From the NCBI GenBank assembly GCA_949361645.1, contig OX442418.1, positions 10,016,632-10,080,631 on the forward strand: 64,000 nucleotides of DNA, given 5' to 3'. The notes under the pieces were generated by a model that worked only from the letters and a program-made list of their open reading frames with translations, was not told the DNA's origin and made no database searches. Shown piece by piece: positions 13,426-25,431 of this stretch (positions within the stretch are counted from its first letter, which is position 1; each line of letters opens with the position of its first letter). A program made the position numbers and the translations under genes. Source of the stretch: Spongilla lacustris (taxonomy: Eukaryota > Porifera > Demospongiae > Spongillida > Spongillidae).

Positions 13426-14121
13426 ACCGTCGTCACTGTACTAGCATAAATCTAGTAACCTTTCTCACGATCGTCGTATTCGCACCGCTCGAACTTCACG
13501 TCCGCCGATTGAAACTCTTATGACCTTGTCTTCAGTTGACGGCGCCATAAAGTTTATGTACGCAGAAGATAACGAAATAGGGATCGAATAGTATAACAAC
13601 TGCATGTGAGTCCGACCGGGAGATGGATTCACGTATCCAGCGCAGAGTAGGTGTGGCTCTAAGTTATCCAAGTGTCAGCCCACAGGAAGTAGTTGCATAT
13701 TCATGTATTTGGTGCATGGAAGCGGGTCACGCACGTACAACGGCGCGATTCGAGCGGGAAACTTGTAGCAACTTTGCGCCGCTGTATCTCCGTAACGGAT
13801 GACATAAAAATTAACGAACAGAACAAATCGATAGGTATACGACCTCTCTACCTACAAACCGAATTTGAAGCGATTTGATTACTCCTACAGAAAGTTATGG
13901 CAGGTTTGAACCCACAGGGGTATCGGACGTTGCAATACTGGCACGGAGGAAGTACAAGACCCCAAAATGTATTTTACCATAGAGAAATGGTGTAGTATAA
14001 AGTGTTAAAAATAAGAAGTTGATAGCTTCAACCGTTCGGAAGATATAGCGATTCAAAAGAGAAGCATTTTTATAACATTTTATATATATAAGCGAAGGGC
14101 CATTTTCGTGGAAACTGTCCC
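13426..14121 (-). repeat. Head module B of element 1 (terminal about 700 bp)
   Basis: Read from the terminus inward on the minus strand, it starts GGGACAGTTTCC at 14,121. It passes a GGCCCTTCG block, an AT-rich stretch, a conserved region around AACGAACAGAACAAATCGAT, and the small frame at 13,465-13,548, then ends where satellite S begins at about 13,425. The same module occurs inverted at 14,982-15,681 and in the same orientation at 28,947-29,641, with only scattered differences. It looks like the transposon end plus a promoter-like leader. Confidence 0.85.
13465..13548 (-). other. Conserved 27-residue frame in head module B, copy 1
   Basis: An ATG opens a short frame starting MAPSTEDKVIRVSIGG and ending in a basic run (RIRRS). 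Two other copies in the window (15,555-15,638 and 28,985-29,068) keep the same length and stop, and both begin MATSTEDKI. The frame ends in TCGTGAGAAAG, so the stop overlaps a good 5' splice site (GTGAGA). It may be the first exon of an ancestral gene of the element rather than a complete peptide. The function is unknown, and non-coding status is equally possible. Confidence 0.35.
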
Positions 14122-14137
14122 AATTATATATATATAT

Positions 14138-14957
14138 GGGACAGTTTCCGAGAAAATGGCCCTTCGTTTATTATTATAAAATCTTATAAAATTGCTTTGC
14201 ATTTGAATGGTAAAAACTTCCGAACGGTTAAGGCTATCGACTTTCTATTTTCAACACCACATACCACACCATTTCTCTACGGTAATATACATTTTGGAGT
14301 CTTGCACTTGCTCCGTGCCAGTATTGCAACGTCCGATACCCCACCGGGTTCAAACCCAACATAACTTTCTGTAGGAGTTATGAAATCGCTTCAAATTCGG
14401 TTTGTAGGTAGAGAGGTCCTATACCTATCGATTTGTTCAGTTCGTTGAATTTTATGCTATGCATTACGGAGATTCAGTTGAACAAACTTCGTGCACATTT
14501 TCGCGCTCGATTCGCGCCAATGATTTGAGCAAGTTGCGTTCCGCTCAATGTATGGGGAGGCGGGGATTATAACATTGGCGCGAATCAAGCGGGAAAACGT
14601 GCACGTAGTTTGCTCAACTGTATCTCCGTAACGGATAACATAAAAATTAACGAACAGAACAAATCGATAGGTATAGGACCTCTCTACCTACATACAGAAT
14701 TTGAAGCGATTTCATAACTCCTACAGAAAGTTATGTCGGGTTTAAACCTGATGGGGTATCAGTCGTTGCAATACTTGCACGGAGCAATTGCAAGACTCCA
14801 AAATGTATTTTACTGTAGAGAAATGGTGTGGTATGAGATGTTGAAAATAGGAAGTCGATAGCCTTCAACGTTCGAAAGTTATTACGATTCAAATGCAAAG
14901 CAATTTTATAACATTTTATTATAATAAACGAAGGGCCATTTTCTCGGAAACTGTCCC
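14138..14957. mobile_element. 820-bp miniature foldback element
   Basis: It begins GGGACAGTTTCCGAG at 14,138 and ends with the inverted form (CTCGGAAACTGTCCC) at 14,957. The whole unit is nearly palindromic about 14,548, where the centre holds TATGGGGAGGCGGGG between two GGCGCGAATC/GATTCGCGCC blocks. It shares the outer several hundred bases of head module B (AACGAACAGAACAAATCGAT, the GCAATACTTGCACGGAGC region) but lacks S, A and the small frame. It is flanked by AT-rich spacers of 16 bp (14,122-14,137) and 24 bp (14,958-14,981), which place it between elements 1 and 2. It has no coding capacity and must be non-autonomous. Confidence 0.85.
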
Positions 14958-14981
14958 ATATAATTATAATTATAATTATAT

Positions 14982-15681
14982 GGGACAGTTTCCGACAAAA
15001 TGGCCCTTCGTATATATATATAAAATGTTATAAAAATGCTTCTCTTTTGAATTGCTATATCTTCCGAACGGTTAACACTATCAACTTCCTATTTTCAACA
15101 CTTTGTACTACACCATTTCTCTATGGCAAAATACTTTTTGGGGTCTTGCACTTGCTCCGTGCCAGTATTGCAACGTCCGATACCCCTGTGGGTTCAAACC
15201 TGCCATAACTTTCTGTAGGAGTAATCAAATCGCTTCAAATTCGGTTTGTAGGTAGAGAGGTCGTATACCTATCGATTTGTTCTGTTCGTTAATTTTTATG
15301 TCATCCGTTACGGAGATACAGCGGCGCAAAGTTGCTACAAGTTTCCCGCTCGAATCGCGCCGTTGTACGTGCGTGACCCGCTTCCATGCACCAAATACAT
15401 GAATATGCAACTACTTCCTGTGGGCTGACACTTCGATAACTTATAGCCACACCTACTCTGCGCTGGATACGTGAATCCATCTCCCGGTCGGACTCACATG
15501 CAGTTGTTATACTATTCGATCCCTATTTCGTTATCTTCTGCGTACATAAACTTTATGGCGACGTCGACTGAAGACAAGATCATAAGAGTTTCAATTGGCG
15601 GACGTGAAGTTCGAGCGGTGCGAATACGACGATCGTGAGAAAGGTTACTAGATCTATGCTAGTACAGTGACGACGGTAATA
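14982..15681 (+). repeat. Head module B' (left end of element 2)
   Basis: This is the reverse complement of the modules at 13,426-14,121 and 28,947-29,641. It starts with the 13-base terminal word GGGACAGTTTCCG and then the GGCCCTTCG block. Near 15,320 it has the AAGTTTCCCGCTCGAATCGC text, then the small frame at 15,555-15,638, and it ends GACGACGGTAATATCCATGG where S begins. The copies differ by a handful of substitutions, so they are of recent common origin. Confidence 0.85.
15555..15638 (+). other. Conserved 27-residue frame in head module B, copy 2
   Basis: The frame starts MATSTEDKIIRVSIGGREV and ends RIRRS with its stop inside TCGTGAGAAAG. It lies about 570 bp from the element terminus and points inward, where the first exon of a transposon gene would be expected. 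It is the same length as the copies at 13,465 and 28,985. What follows is satellite, so no second exon can be found in this copy. Confidence 0.35.
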
Positions 15682-18600
15682 TCCATGGTCCCCGTTGTGG
15701 GATCAAATCCATGGTCCATTTACATGTACATCCTGTACTTGTGTAGTTTGGGGTCAAATCCATGGTCCCATTTACACCCTGTACTTGTGTCTGTTTAGGG
15801 TCAAATGTATGGTCCCATTTACACACTGTAGGTGTATCAATTGTGGGGTCAAATCCATGGTCCTGTACTTGTGTCTGTTGTGGGGTCAAATGCATGATCC
15901 CATTTACACCCTGTACTTGAGTCTGTTTAGGGTCAAATCTATGATCCCATTTACACCAGCACTTGTGTCTGTTGTGGGGTCAAATCTATGGTCCCATTTA
16001 CACCCTGTACTTGTGTCTATTGTGGGGTCAAATCCATGATCCCATGTACACCCTGTACTTGAGTATGCTCCATGGTTCCATTTACACCCTGTACTTGTGC
16101 CTGTTGTGGGGTCAAATCCATGGTCCCATTTACACCCTGTACTTGTGTCTATTGTGGGGTCAAATCCATGATCCATGGTTCCATTAACACCCTGTACTTG
16201 TGTCTGTTTTGGGGTCAAATCCATGGTCCCATTTACTCCCTGTACGTGTGATCAAATCCATGGTCCCATTTACACCCAGCCTATACTTGTGATCAAATCC
16301 ATGGTCCCATTTACACCCTGTATTTGTATCTGTTTAGGGTCAATTCATTGGTCCCATTTACATCCTGTACCTTTGTCTGTTGCGGGGTCAAATCCATGGT
16401 CCCATTTACACCTTGTACTTGTGATCAAATCCATGGTCCCATTTACACCCTGTATTCGTGTATGTAGTGGGGTCAAATCCATGGTTCCATTTACACCCTA
16501 TAATTGGTCTGTTGTGAGATCTAATTCATGGTCGCATTTACACCCTGTACTTGTGTCTGTTGTGGGGTCAAACTCATGCTCCCATTTACACCTAGAACTT
16601 GTGTCTGTTGTGGGTTCAAATCCATGGTCTGATTTACACCCTGTACTTGTGATCAAATCCATGGTCCCATTTACACACTGTACTTGTGTAAGTTGTGAGA
16701 TCTAATCCATGGTCCCATTTAACCCTGTACTTGTGTCTGTTGTGGGGTCAAATGCATGGTCCCATTAACACCCTGTACTTTAGTCTGTTTTAGGGTCAGA
16801 TCTATGGTCCCATTTACACTCTAAATGTGTGTATGTTTTGGGGTCAAATCATTGGTCCCATTTACACCCTGTACTTGTTGTGTCTATCGTGGGATATACA
16901 TGGTGTATGTGTCTGTTGTGGGATCAAATCCATGGTCCCATTTACATCCTGTACTAGTGTCTATTGTGGGATCAAATCCATGATTCCATTTGCTTTACAC
17001 CCTGTACTTGAGTATGCTGTGGGGTCAAATCCATGGTTCCATTTACACCCTGTACTTGTGTCTGTTGTGGGGTCAAACTCATGCTCCCATTTACACCTAG
17101 TACTTGTGTCTGTTGTGGGTTCAAATCCATGGTCCGATTTACACCCTGTACTTGTGATCAAATCCATGGTCCAATTTACACCCTGTACTTGTGATCAAAT
17201 CCATGGTCCCATTTACACACTGTACTTGTGTCTGTTGTGAGATCTAATCCATGGTCCCATTTAACCCTGTACTTGTGTCTGTTGTGGGGTCAAATGCATG
17301 GTCCCATTAACACCCTGTACTTTAGTCTGTTTTAGGGTCAGATCTATGGTCCCATTTACACTCTAAACGTGTGTATGTTTTGGGGTCAAATCATTGGTCC
17401 CATTTACACCCTGTACTTGTTGTGTCTATTGTGGGATATACATGGTGTATGTGTCTGTTGTGGGATCAAATCCATGGTCCCATTTACACCCTGTACTTGT
17501 GTTTGTTGTGGGGTCAAATCCATGGTCCTATTTACATCCTGTACTAGTGTCTATTGTGGGGTCAAATCCATGATTCCATTTGCTTTACACCCTGTACTTG
17601 AGTATGCTGTGGGGTCAAATCCACGGTTCCATTTATACCCTGTACTTGTGTCTGTTTTAGGGTCAGATCCATGGTCCCATTTACACCCTAAACTTGTGTA
17701 TGTTTTGGGGTCAAATCATTGGTTCCATTTACACCCTGTGCTTGTGTCTATTGTGGGATATTTGTGTCTGTTGTGGGATCAAATTTACACACTGTACTTG
17801 TGTCTGTTGGGAGGTCAAATCCATGGTCCCATTTGCACCCTGTACTTGTGTCTATTGTGGGGTCAAATCCATGATCCCATTTACACCCTGTACTTGAGTA
17901 TGCTGTGGGGTCAAATCCATGGTTCCATTTACACCCTGTTCTTGTGTCTGTTGTGGGGTCATATCCATGGTCTGCTTTACACCTTGTACTTGTGATCAAA
18001 TCCATGGTCTGCTTTACACCTTGTACTTGTGATCAAATCCATGGTCTGCTTTACACCTTGTACTTGTGATCAAATCCATGGTCTCATTTACACCCTGTAC
18101 TTGTGATCAAATCATCCATGGTCCGATTTACACCCTGTATATGTGATCAAATCCTTGGTCCCATTTACACCCTGTACTTGTGTCTGTTGTGAGATCTAAT
18201 CCATGGTCCCATTTAACCCTGTACTTGTGTCTGTTGTGGGGTCAAATCCATGGTCTGCTTTACACCCTGTACTTGTGATCAAATCCATGGTCCCATTTAC
18301 ACCCTGTACTTGTGTATGCTGTGGGGTCAAATCCATGGTTCCATTTACACCCTGTACTTAAATCTGTTTTAGGGTCAAATCTATGGTTCCATTTACACCC
18401 TGTACTTGAGTCTGTTTAGGGTCAATTCATTGGTCCCATTTACACCCTGTACTTTTGTCTGTTGTGGGGTCAAATCCACGGTCCGATGTACTCCCTGTAC
18501 TTGTGATCAAATCCATGGTCTCATTTACACCCTGTACTTGTGATCAAATCCATGGTCCGATTTACACCCTGTACTTGTGATCAAATCCATGGTCCCATTT

Positions 18601-19068
18601 ACACCCTGTACTTGTGATCAAATCCATGGTCCCATTTACACCCGGTATTTGTGTCTGTTGTGGGGTCAAATGCATGGTCCCATTTACACTCTGTACGTAT
18701 GTCTGTTGTGGGGTCAAATCCATGGTCTGCTTTACACCCTGTACTTGTGATGAAATCCAATGGTCCCATTTACACCGTGTACTTGTGTCTGTTGTGGGGT
18801 CAAATGCATGGTCCCATTTACACCCTATACTTTTGTCTGTTTTGGGGTCGAATCCATGGTTCCATTTACACCCTGTACTTAAATCAGTTTTAGGGTCAAA
18901 TCTATGGTCCCATTTACACCCTGTACTTGAGTCTGTTTAGGGTCAGTTCATTGGTCCCATTTACACCCTGTACTTTTGTCTGTTGTGGGGTCTAATTCAT
19001 GCTCCCATTTATACTCTGTATGTGTGTCTGTTGTGCGGTCAATTCATTGGTCCCATTTATACCCTGTA
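15682..19068 (-). repeat. Satellite S, minus orientation (left arm of element 2)
   Basis: The array is the inverted counterpart of the arrays at 10,291-13,425 and 21,410-28,946, with plus-strand units reading CAAATCCATGGTCCCATTTA and CACCCTGTACTTGTGTCTGT. Long (48 bp) and short (37 bp) units are mixed without a simple order. Blocks are internally duplicated: about 16,780-17,000 and 17,320-17,560 share the TTTGGGGTCAAATCATTGGT ... GTGGGATATACATGG series. Open frames up to about 200 residues are repeat products. Confidence 0.95.
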
Positions 19069-21409
19069 ATGGCCCTGGGTCTAACCAGGTCCGCTCCCTC
19101 ACTGCAAGTGGACAGAACCATGTATTAATGCAAGTTACCTTAATAGCCCCACACTACATGTCCAGTTAGAACCAGTGCATGGGGCACATGCAGAAGGAGT
19201 TATCAAACTGCCAGCAAGGGAGGAACCAGGTACTACAAAATCCTACAGGGTCATTGGGGGCCCCCACAATAATGCAGTTCTCACACTGCGATAGGAATCG
19301 GCGCCCCCCCCCCCCCCCCCCCCCCCCACCCCATTCGCCCCCATGGCCCTATCTCCCACTACCTATCCTCCTTTACTGCAATTTGTATCCTTTACTATCC
19401 GAGGCCCAGGCCATCCCCTACTCAATAGCACTCTCAGTCTCCACACAACCAGCCCTCCCACCTACCCACCCACCCCTAAACACCCCTCTTACATATGGTG
19501 TAATCAGACTGCCAACAAGGGAGCTGCCAGCTGCCACATTACCAGGATTGAATGGGGTCGTCACAAAAGTAGACCTCAGCACGTGGAGTGGAACCTTGAA
19601 CTGGAGCCAGCCCCAAACACTGGGGCCAGCCACAAAGGCCCCCTATCCTAGCCCCACACAGTACTAACACCAGCTCATCACTGCAAATGCAATAGAAGCC
19701 ACTACCTGTGAAACCATTAACCCCCACACTACAAGAGGACTTAATGGTAGGGGAACCATCAACTACAAGTGGAGTTACCAGCTCGCTGCATTGGACAAAT
19801 TGGAATACCACCACTGAAGCAGCCTCCATTTGTAGAGTGTACATACGTGCCTACGTTTTTCACTTCTCACATTTTGTGTTGTAGATCTGAACTACTGTAG
19901 ACATGTACATGTTTGTGCATGTACGGAGTAAATTTTATCTGCTATTAGTGGTGAAATAGTTACCAGCTGCCCTATCGGTACTGATTGCGGTGGGTCTGCA
20001 CCCGTGGTTGATTTATATAGACAACCAAGGCGCCTTGCTTTGCCTAAGCACTGTACGATCGCGAGTAGCAAAACACGGAAGTGCCATTTTGAATGTCACA
20101 TAAATTGCACGCACAGTCACAGCTACAATGTGGCACGATGAAGACATCAGAATTCATGACCACACAAGTGAAGTTAGCAGACCCTACACTGTCAGAGATG
20201 TCAACAGATCTAGACATTACCAGTGTAACCCAGTTTCACCTGTGCCCCACGGCCACTATATACACTGGCACATACATTTTAGCAGATATACAACAGCCTA
20301 GGGCTAGGTATACGCAAGTACGTAGTTGATGGATCCATTACATTTGTAGGGTCTGCTAGCTCCACTTGTGTGGTAATGAATTCTGATGTCTTCATCGTGC
20401 CACATTGTAGCTGTGACTGTGCATGCAATTTATGTGACATTCAAAATGGCACTTACATGTTTTGCTACTCGCGTACAGTAGTTCCCAGTAGCAGTAAGAG
20501 CAAAACGCCCTCTGTTGTCTATATAAACCAACCACGGGTGCAGACCCACCGCAATCAGTACCGATAGGGCAGATAACTATTTCACCACTAACAGCATCCA
20601 CACCAGATAAAATTTACTCTGTACATGTACATGTCTACGTACAGTAGTTCAGATCTGAAGAGACAAACGTAGGCACGTATGTACACTCTACAAATGGAGG
20701 CTGCTTCAGTGGTGGTATTCCATTTGTCCAATGCGAGCTGGTAACTCCACTTGTAGTTGATGGTTCCCCTAACAGTAAGTCCTCTTGTAGTGTGGGGTTA
20801 ATGGTTTCACAGGTAGTGGCTTCATTTGCATTTGCAGTGAGGAGCTGGTGTTAGTACTGTGTGGGGCTAGGATAGGGGGCCTTTGTGGCTTGCCCCAGTG
20901 TTTGGGGCCGGCTCCATTTCAAGGTTCCACTTCACATGCTGGGGTCTAGTTTTGTGACGACCACCCCATTCAACCCTGGTAATGTGGCGGCTGGCAGCTC
21001 TTCTGTTGGCAGTCTGATTACACCATATGTACGAGGGGTGTTTAGGGGTGGGTGGGTGGGTGGGTGGGTGGGTGGGTAGGCTGGTTGTGTGGGGACTGTG
21101 AGTGCTATAGAGTAAGGGGTGGCCTGGGCCTCGGATACAACTTGCAGTAAAGGAGGATAGGTAGTGGGAGATAGGGCCATGGTGGCGAATGCGGCATGTG
21201 TGAATCATTAATGAGAGAGCCCCCAATGACCCTGTAGGATTTTTTAGTACCTGGTTGCTCCCTTGCTGGCAGTCTGATAACTCCATCTGCAATTGCTCCA
21301 CTGATGCACTGGTGCTAACTGGACATGTAGTGTGGGGCTATTAAGTTAACTTGCATTAATGATTCTGTCCGCATGAAGTGAGGGAGCTGACCGGATTGGA
21401 CGCAGGGCC
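19069..21409. repeat. Inverted repeat A / A' (centre of element 2)
   Basis: Left arm text such as GCAAGGGAGGAACCAGGTAC near 19,215 and GGTCATTGGGGGC near 19,250 returns inverted near 21,220-21,270. The unpaired centre is about 20,178-20,352 and includes CCACGGCCACTATATACACT. It is closely similar to 8,244-10,290. The left arm has a poly-C run at about 19,303-19,327, and the right arm has a GGTGGGTGGGTGGG run near 21,050. No convincing gene is present. The open frames on the two arms are mirror images. Confidence 0.85.
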
Positions 21410-24400
21410 ATAACAGGGTATAAATGGGACCAATGAATTGACCGCACAACAGACACACATACAGAGTGTAAATGGGACCATGGATATGATCACAAGTACA
21501 GGTGTAAATGGGATCATGGATTTGAACACAAGTACAGGGTGTAAATCGCACCAAGGATTTCACCCCACAAGAGACAAAAGTACAGGGTGTAAATCAGACC
21601 ATGGATTTGACCCACAACAGACACAAGTACAGGGTGTAAATGGGACCATATATTTGATTACATGTACAGGGTGTAAATCAGACCATGGATTTGACCCCAC
21701 AACAGCCAAAAGTACAGGGTGTACAAGTGTAAATGGGAGCATGAGTTTGACCCCACAACAGACACGAGTACACAATTACAGGATGGGACCATGGATTTGA
21801 TCACAAGTACAGGGTGTAAATCAGACCATGGATTGACCCCACAACAGACAAAAGTACAGGTGTAAATGGGAGCATGAGTTTAACCCCACAACAGACAAAA
21901 GTACAAGGGTGTTAATGAGACCATGCATTTGACCCCAAAACAGACACAAATACAGGGAGTAAATGGGACCATGGATTTGATCACAAGTACAGGCTGGGTG
22001 TAAATGGGACCATGGATTTGATCACAATTCCAGAAGTAAATCGGACCATGGATTTGACCCCAAAACAGACACAAGTACAGGGTGTAAATGGAACCATGGA
22101 GCATGAATTTGACCCCACAACAGACAAAAGTACAAGGGTGTTAATGGGACCATGCATTTGACCCCAAAACAGACACAAGTACAGGGTGTAAATGGAACCA
22201 TGGAGCATGAATTTGACCCCACAACAGACAAAAGTACAAGGGTGTAAATGGGATCATGCATTTGACCCCAAAACAGACACAAATACAGGGTGTAAATGGG
22301 ACTATGGATTTGATCACAAGTACAGGCTGGGTGTGAATGGGACCATGGATTTGATCACACGTACAGGGAGTAAATCGGACCATGGATTTGACCTCAAAAC
22401 AGACACAAGTACAGGGTGTAAATGGAACCATGGATCATGGATTTGACCCCACAATAGACACAAGTACAGGGTGTAAATGGGACCATGGATTTGACCCCAC
22501 AACAGACAGAAGTACAGGGTGTAAATGGGACCATGCATTTGACCCCACAACATACACAAATACAGGGTGTAAATGAGACCATGGATTTGATCACAAGTAC
22601 AGGCTGGGTGTAAATGGGACCATGGATTTGATCACAAGAACAGGGAGTAAATCGGACCATGGATTGACCCCACAACAGACAAAAGTACAGGGTGTAAATG
22701 GGACCATGCATTTGACCCCACAACATACACAAATACAGGGTGTAAATGGGACCATGGATTTGATCACAAGTATAGGCTGGGTGTAAATGGAACCATGGAT
22801 TTGATCACACATACAGGGAGTAAATCGGACCATGGATTTGACCCCAAAACAGACACAAGTACAGGGTGTAAATGGAACCATGGATCATGGATTTGACCCC
22901 ACAATCGACACAAGTAAAGGGTGTAAATAGGACCATGGATTTGACCCCACAACAGACAGAAGTACAGGGTGTAAATGGGACCACAGATTTGACCCTAAAG
23001 CAGACAAAAGTACCTGGGTGCAAATGGGAGCATGAGTTTGACCGCATAACAGACACAAGTACAGGTTGTAAATCGGACCATGGATTTGATCTTAAAACAG
23101 ACTCAAGTACAGGGTGTAAATGGGAGCATGAGTTTGACCCCATAATAGACACAAGTACAGGGTGTAAATGGGACCATGGATTTGACCCCACAACATACAC
23201 AAATACAGGGTGTAAATGAGACCATGGATTTGATCACAAGTACAGGCTGGATGTAAATGGGACCATGGATTTGATCACAAGTACAGGGAGTAAATCGGAC
23301 CATGGATTTGACCCCAAAACAGACACAAGTACAGGGTGTAAATGGAACCATGGAGCATGAGTTTGACCCCACAACAGACAAAAGTACAGGGTGTAAATGG
23401 GACCATGCATTTGACCCCACAACATACACAAATACAGGGTGTAAATGGGACCATGGATTTGATCACAAGTATAGGCTGGGTGTAAATGGAACCATGGATT
23501 TGATCACACATACAGGGAGTAAATCGGACCATGGATTTGACCCCAAAACAGACACAAGTACAGGGTGTAAATGGAACCATGGATCATGGATTTGACCCCA
23601 CAATAGACACAAGTACAGGGTGTAAATAGGACCATGGATTTGACCCCACAACAGACAGAAGTACAGGGTGTAAATGGGACCACAGATTTGACCCTAAAGC
23701 AGACAAAAGTACCTGGGTGCAAATGGGAGCATGAGTTTGACCGCATAACAGACACAAGTACAGGTTGTAAATCGGACCATGGATTTGATCTTAAAACAGA
23801 CTCAAGTACAGGGTGTAAATGGGAGCATGAGTTTGACCCCATAATAGACACAAGTACAGGGTGTAAATGGGACCATGGATTTGACCCCACAACATACACA
23901 AATACAGGGTGTAAATGAGACCATGGATTTGATCACAAGTACAGGCTGGATGTAAATGGGACCATGGATTTGATCACAAGTACAGGGAGTAAATCGGACC
24001 ATGGATTTGACCCCAAAACAGACACAAGTACAGGGTGTAAATGGAACCATGGAGCATGAGTTTGACCCCACAACAGACAAAAGTACAAGGGTGTAAATGG
24101 GACCATGCATTTGACCCCACAACAGACAGAAGTACAGGGTGTAAATGGAACCATGGATTTGATCACAAGTAACAGGCTGGGTGTAAATGGGACCATGGAT
24201 TTGATCACAAGTAACAGGCTGGGTGTAAATGGGACCATGGATTTGATCATAAGTAACAGGCTGGGTGTAAATGGGACCATGGATTTGATCACAAGTACAG
24301 GGAGTAAATCGGACCATGGATTTGACCCCAAAACAGACACAAGTACAGGGTGTAAATGGAACCATGGATCATGGATTTGACCCCACAATAGACACAAGTA

Positions 24401-25431
24401 CAGGGTGTAAATGGGACCATGGATTTGACCCCACAACAGACAGAAGTACAGGGTGTAAATGGGACCACAGATTTGACCCTAAAGCAGAAAAAAGTACCTA
24501 GGTGCAAATGGGAGCATGAGTTTGACCGCATAACAGACACAAGTACAGGTTGTAAATCGGACCATGGATTTGATCACAAGTAACAGGCTGGGTGTAAATG
24601 GGACCATGGATTTGATCACAAGTACAGGGAGTAAATCGGACCATGGATTTGACCCCAAAACAGACACAAGTACAGGGTGTAAATGGAACCATGGATCATG
24701 GATTTGACCCCACAATAGACACAAGTACAGGGTGTAAATGGGACCATGGATTTGACCCCACAACAGACAGAAGTACAGGGTGTAAATGGGACCACAGATT
24801 TGACCCTAAAGCAGACAAAAGTACCTGGGTGCAAATGGGAGCATGAGTTTGACCGCATAACAGACACAAGTACAGGTTGTAAATCGGACCATGGATTTGA
24901 TCACAAGTAACAGGCTGGGTGTAAATGGGACCATGGATTTGATCACAAGTACAGGGAGTAAATCGGACCATGGATTTGACCCCAAAACAGACACAAGTAC
25001 AGGGTGTAAATGGAACCATGGATCATGGATTTGACCCCACAATAGACACAAGTACAGGGTGTAAATGGGACCATGGATTTGACCCCACAACAGACAGAAG
25101 TACAGGGTGTAAATGGGACCACAGATTTGACCCTAAAGCAGACAAAAGTACCTGGGTGCAAATGGGAGCATGAGTTTGACCGCATAACAGACACAAGTAC
25201 AGGTTGTAAATCGGACCATGGATTTGATCTTAAAACAGACTCAAGTACAGGGTGTAAATGGGAGCATGAGTTTGACCCCATAATAGACACAAGTACACGG
25301 TGTAAATGGGACCATGGATTTGACCCCACAACATACACAAGTACAGGGAGTAAATGGGACCATACATTTGACCCTAAACAGACTGAACTACAGGGTGTAA
25401 ATGGGACCATGGATTTGACCCCACAACAGAC
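21410..25431 (+). repeat. Satellite S, plus orientation (right arm of element 2, outer to the hAT insertion)
   Basis: These are 48/37-bp S units in plus orientation. Multi-unit blocks are tandemly amplified: 22,790-23,250 and 23,490-23,950 are near-identical (offset about 699 bp), and the block with AAGTAACAGGCTGGGTGTAA is repeated near 24,160-24,280, 24,575 and 24,905. The block near 24,640-24,900 recurs at 24,967-25,230 (offset 327 bp). This shows recent unequal exchange within the arm. Confidence 0.95.

Larger units (their letters stand above)
8244..14121. mobile_element. Foldback element 1, partial (module A, A', satellite S, head B)
   Basis: This is the right part of a giant foldback element of the same family as the complete copy at 14,982-29,641. 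In order it has module A (8,244 to about 9,100), a short non-palindromic centre, A' (about 9,250-10,290), satellite S in plus orientation, and head module B ending with CTGTCCC at 14,121. Its left arm is broken: A is joined directly to satellite T at about 8,243, where the complete copy has a poly-C run followed by about 240 bp more of A and then S. The break is probably a recombination or replacement of the arm. The termini, not a protein, identify it. No transposase is visible. Confidence 0.8.

Noticed and set aside
14340..14360. tRNA or SINE B box (GGGTTCAAACCC)
   Set aside because: There is no A box or cloverleaf at the right distance. The word is part of module B and the miniature element.
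19179..19667. 162-residue proline-rich frame in module A
   Set aside because: It crosses a poly-C run, and its counterparts in the other A copies are disrupted.
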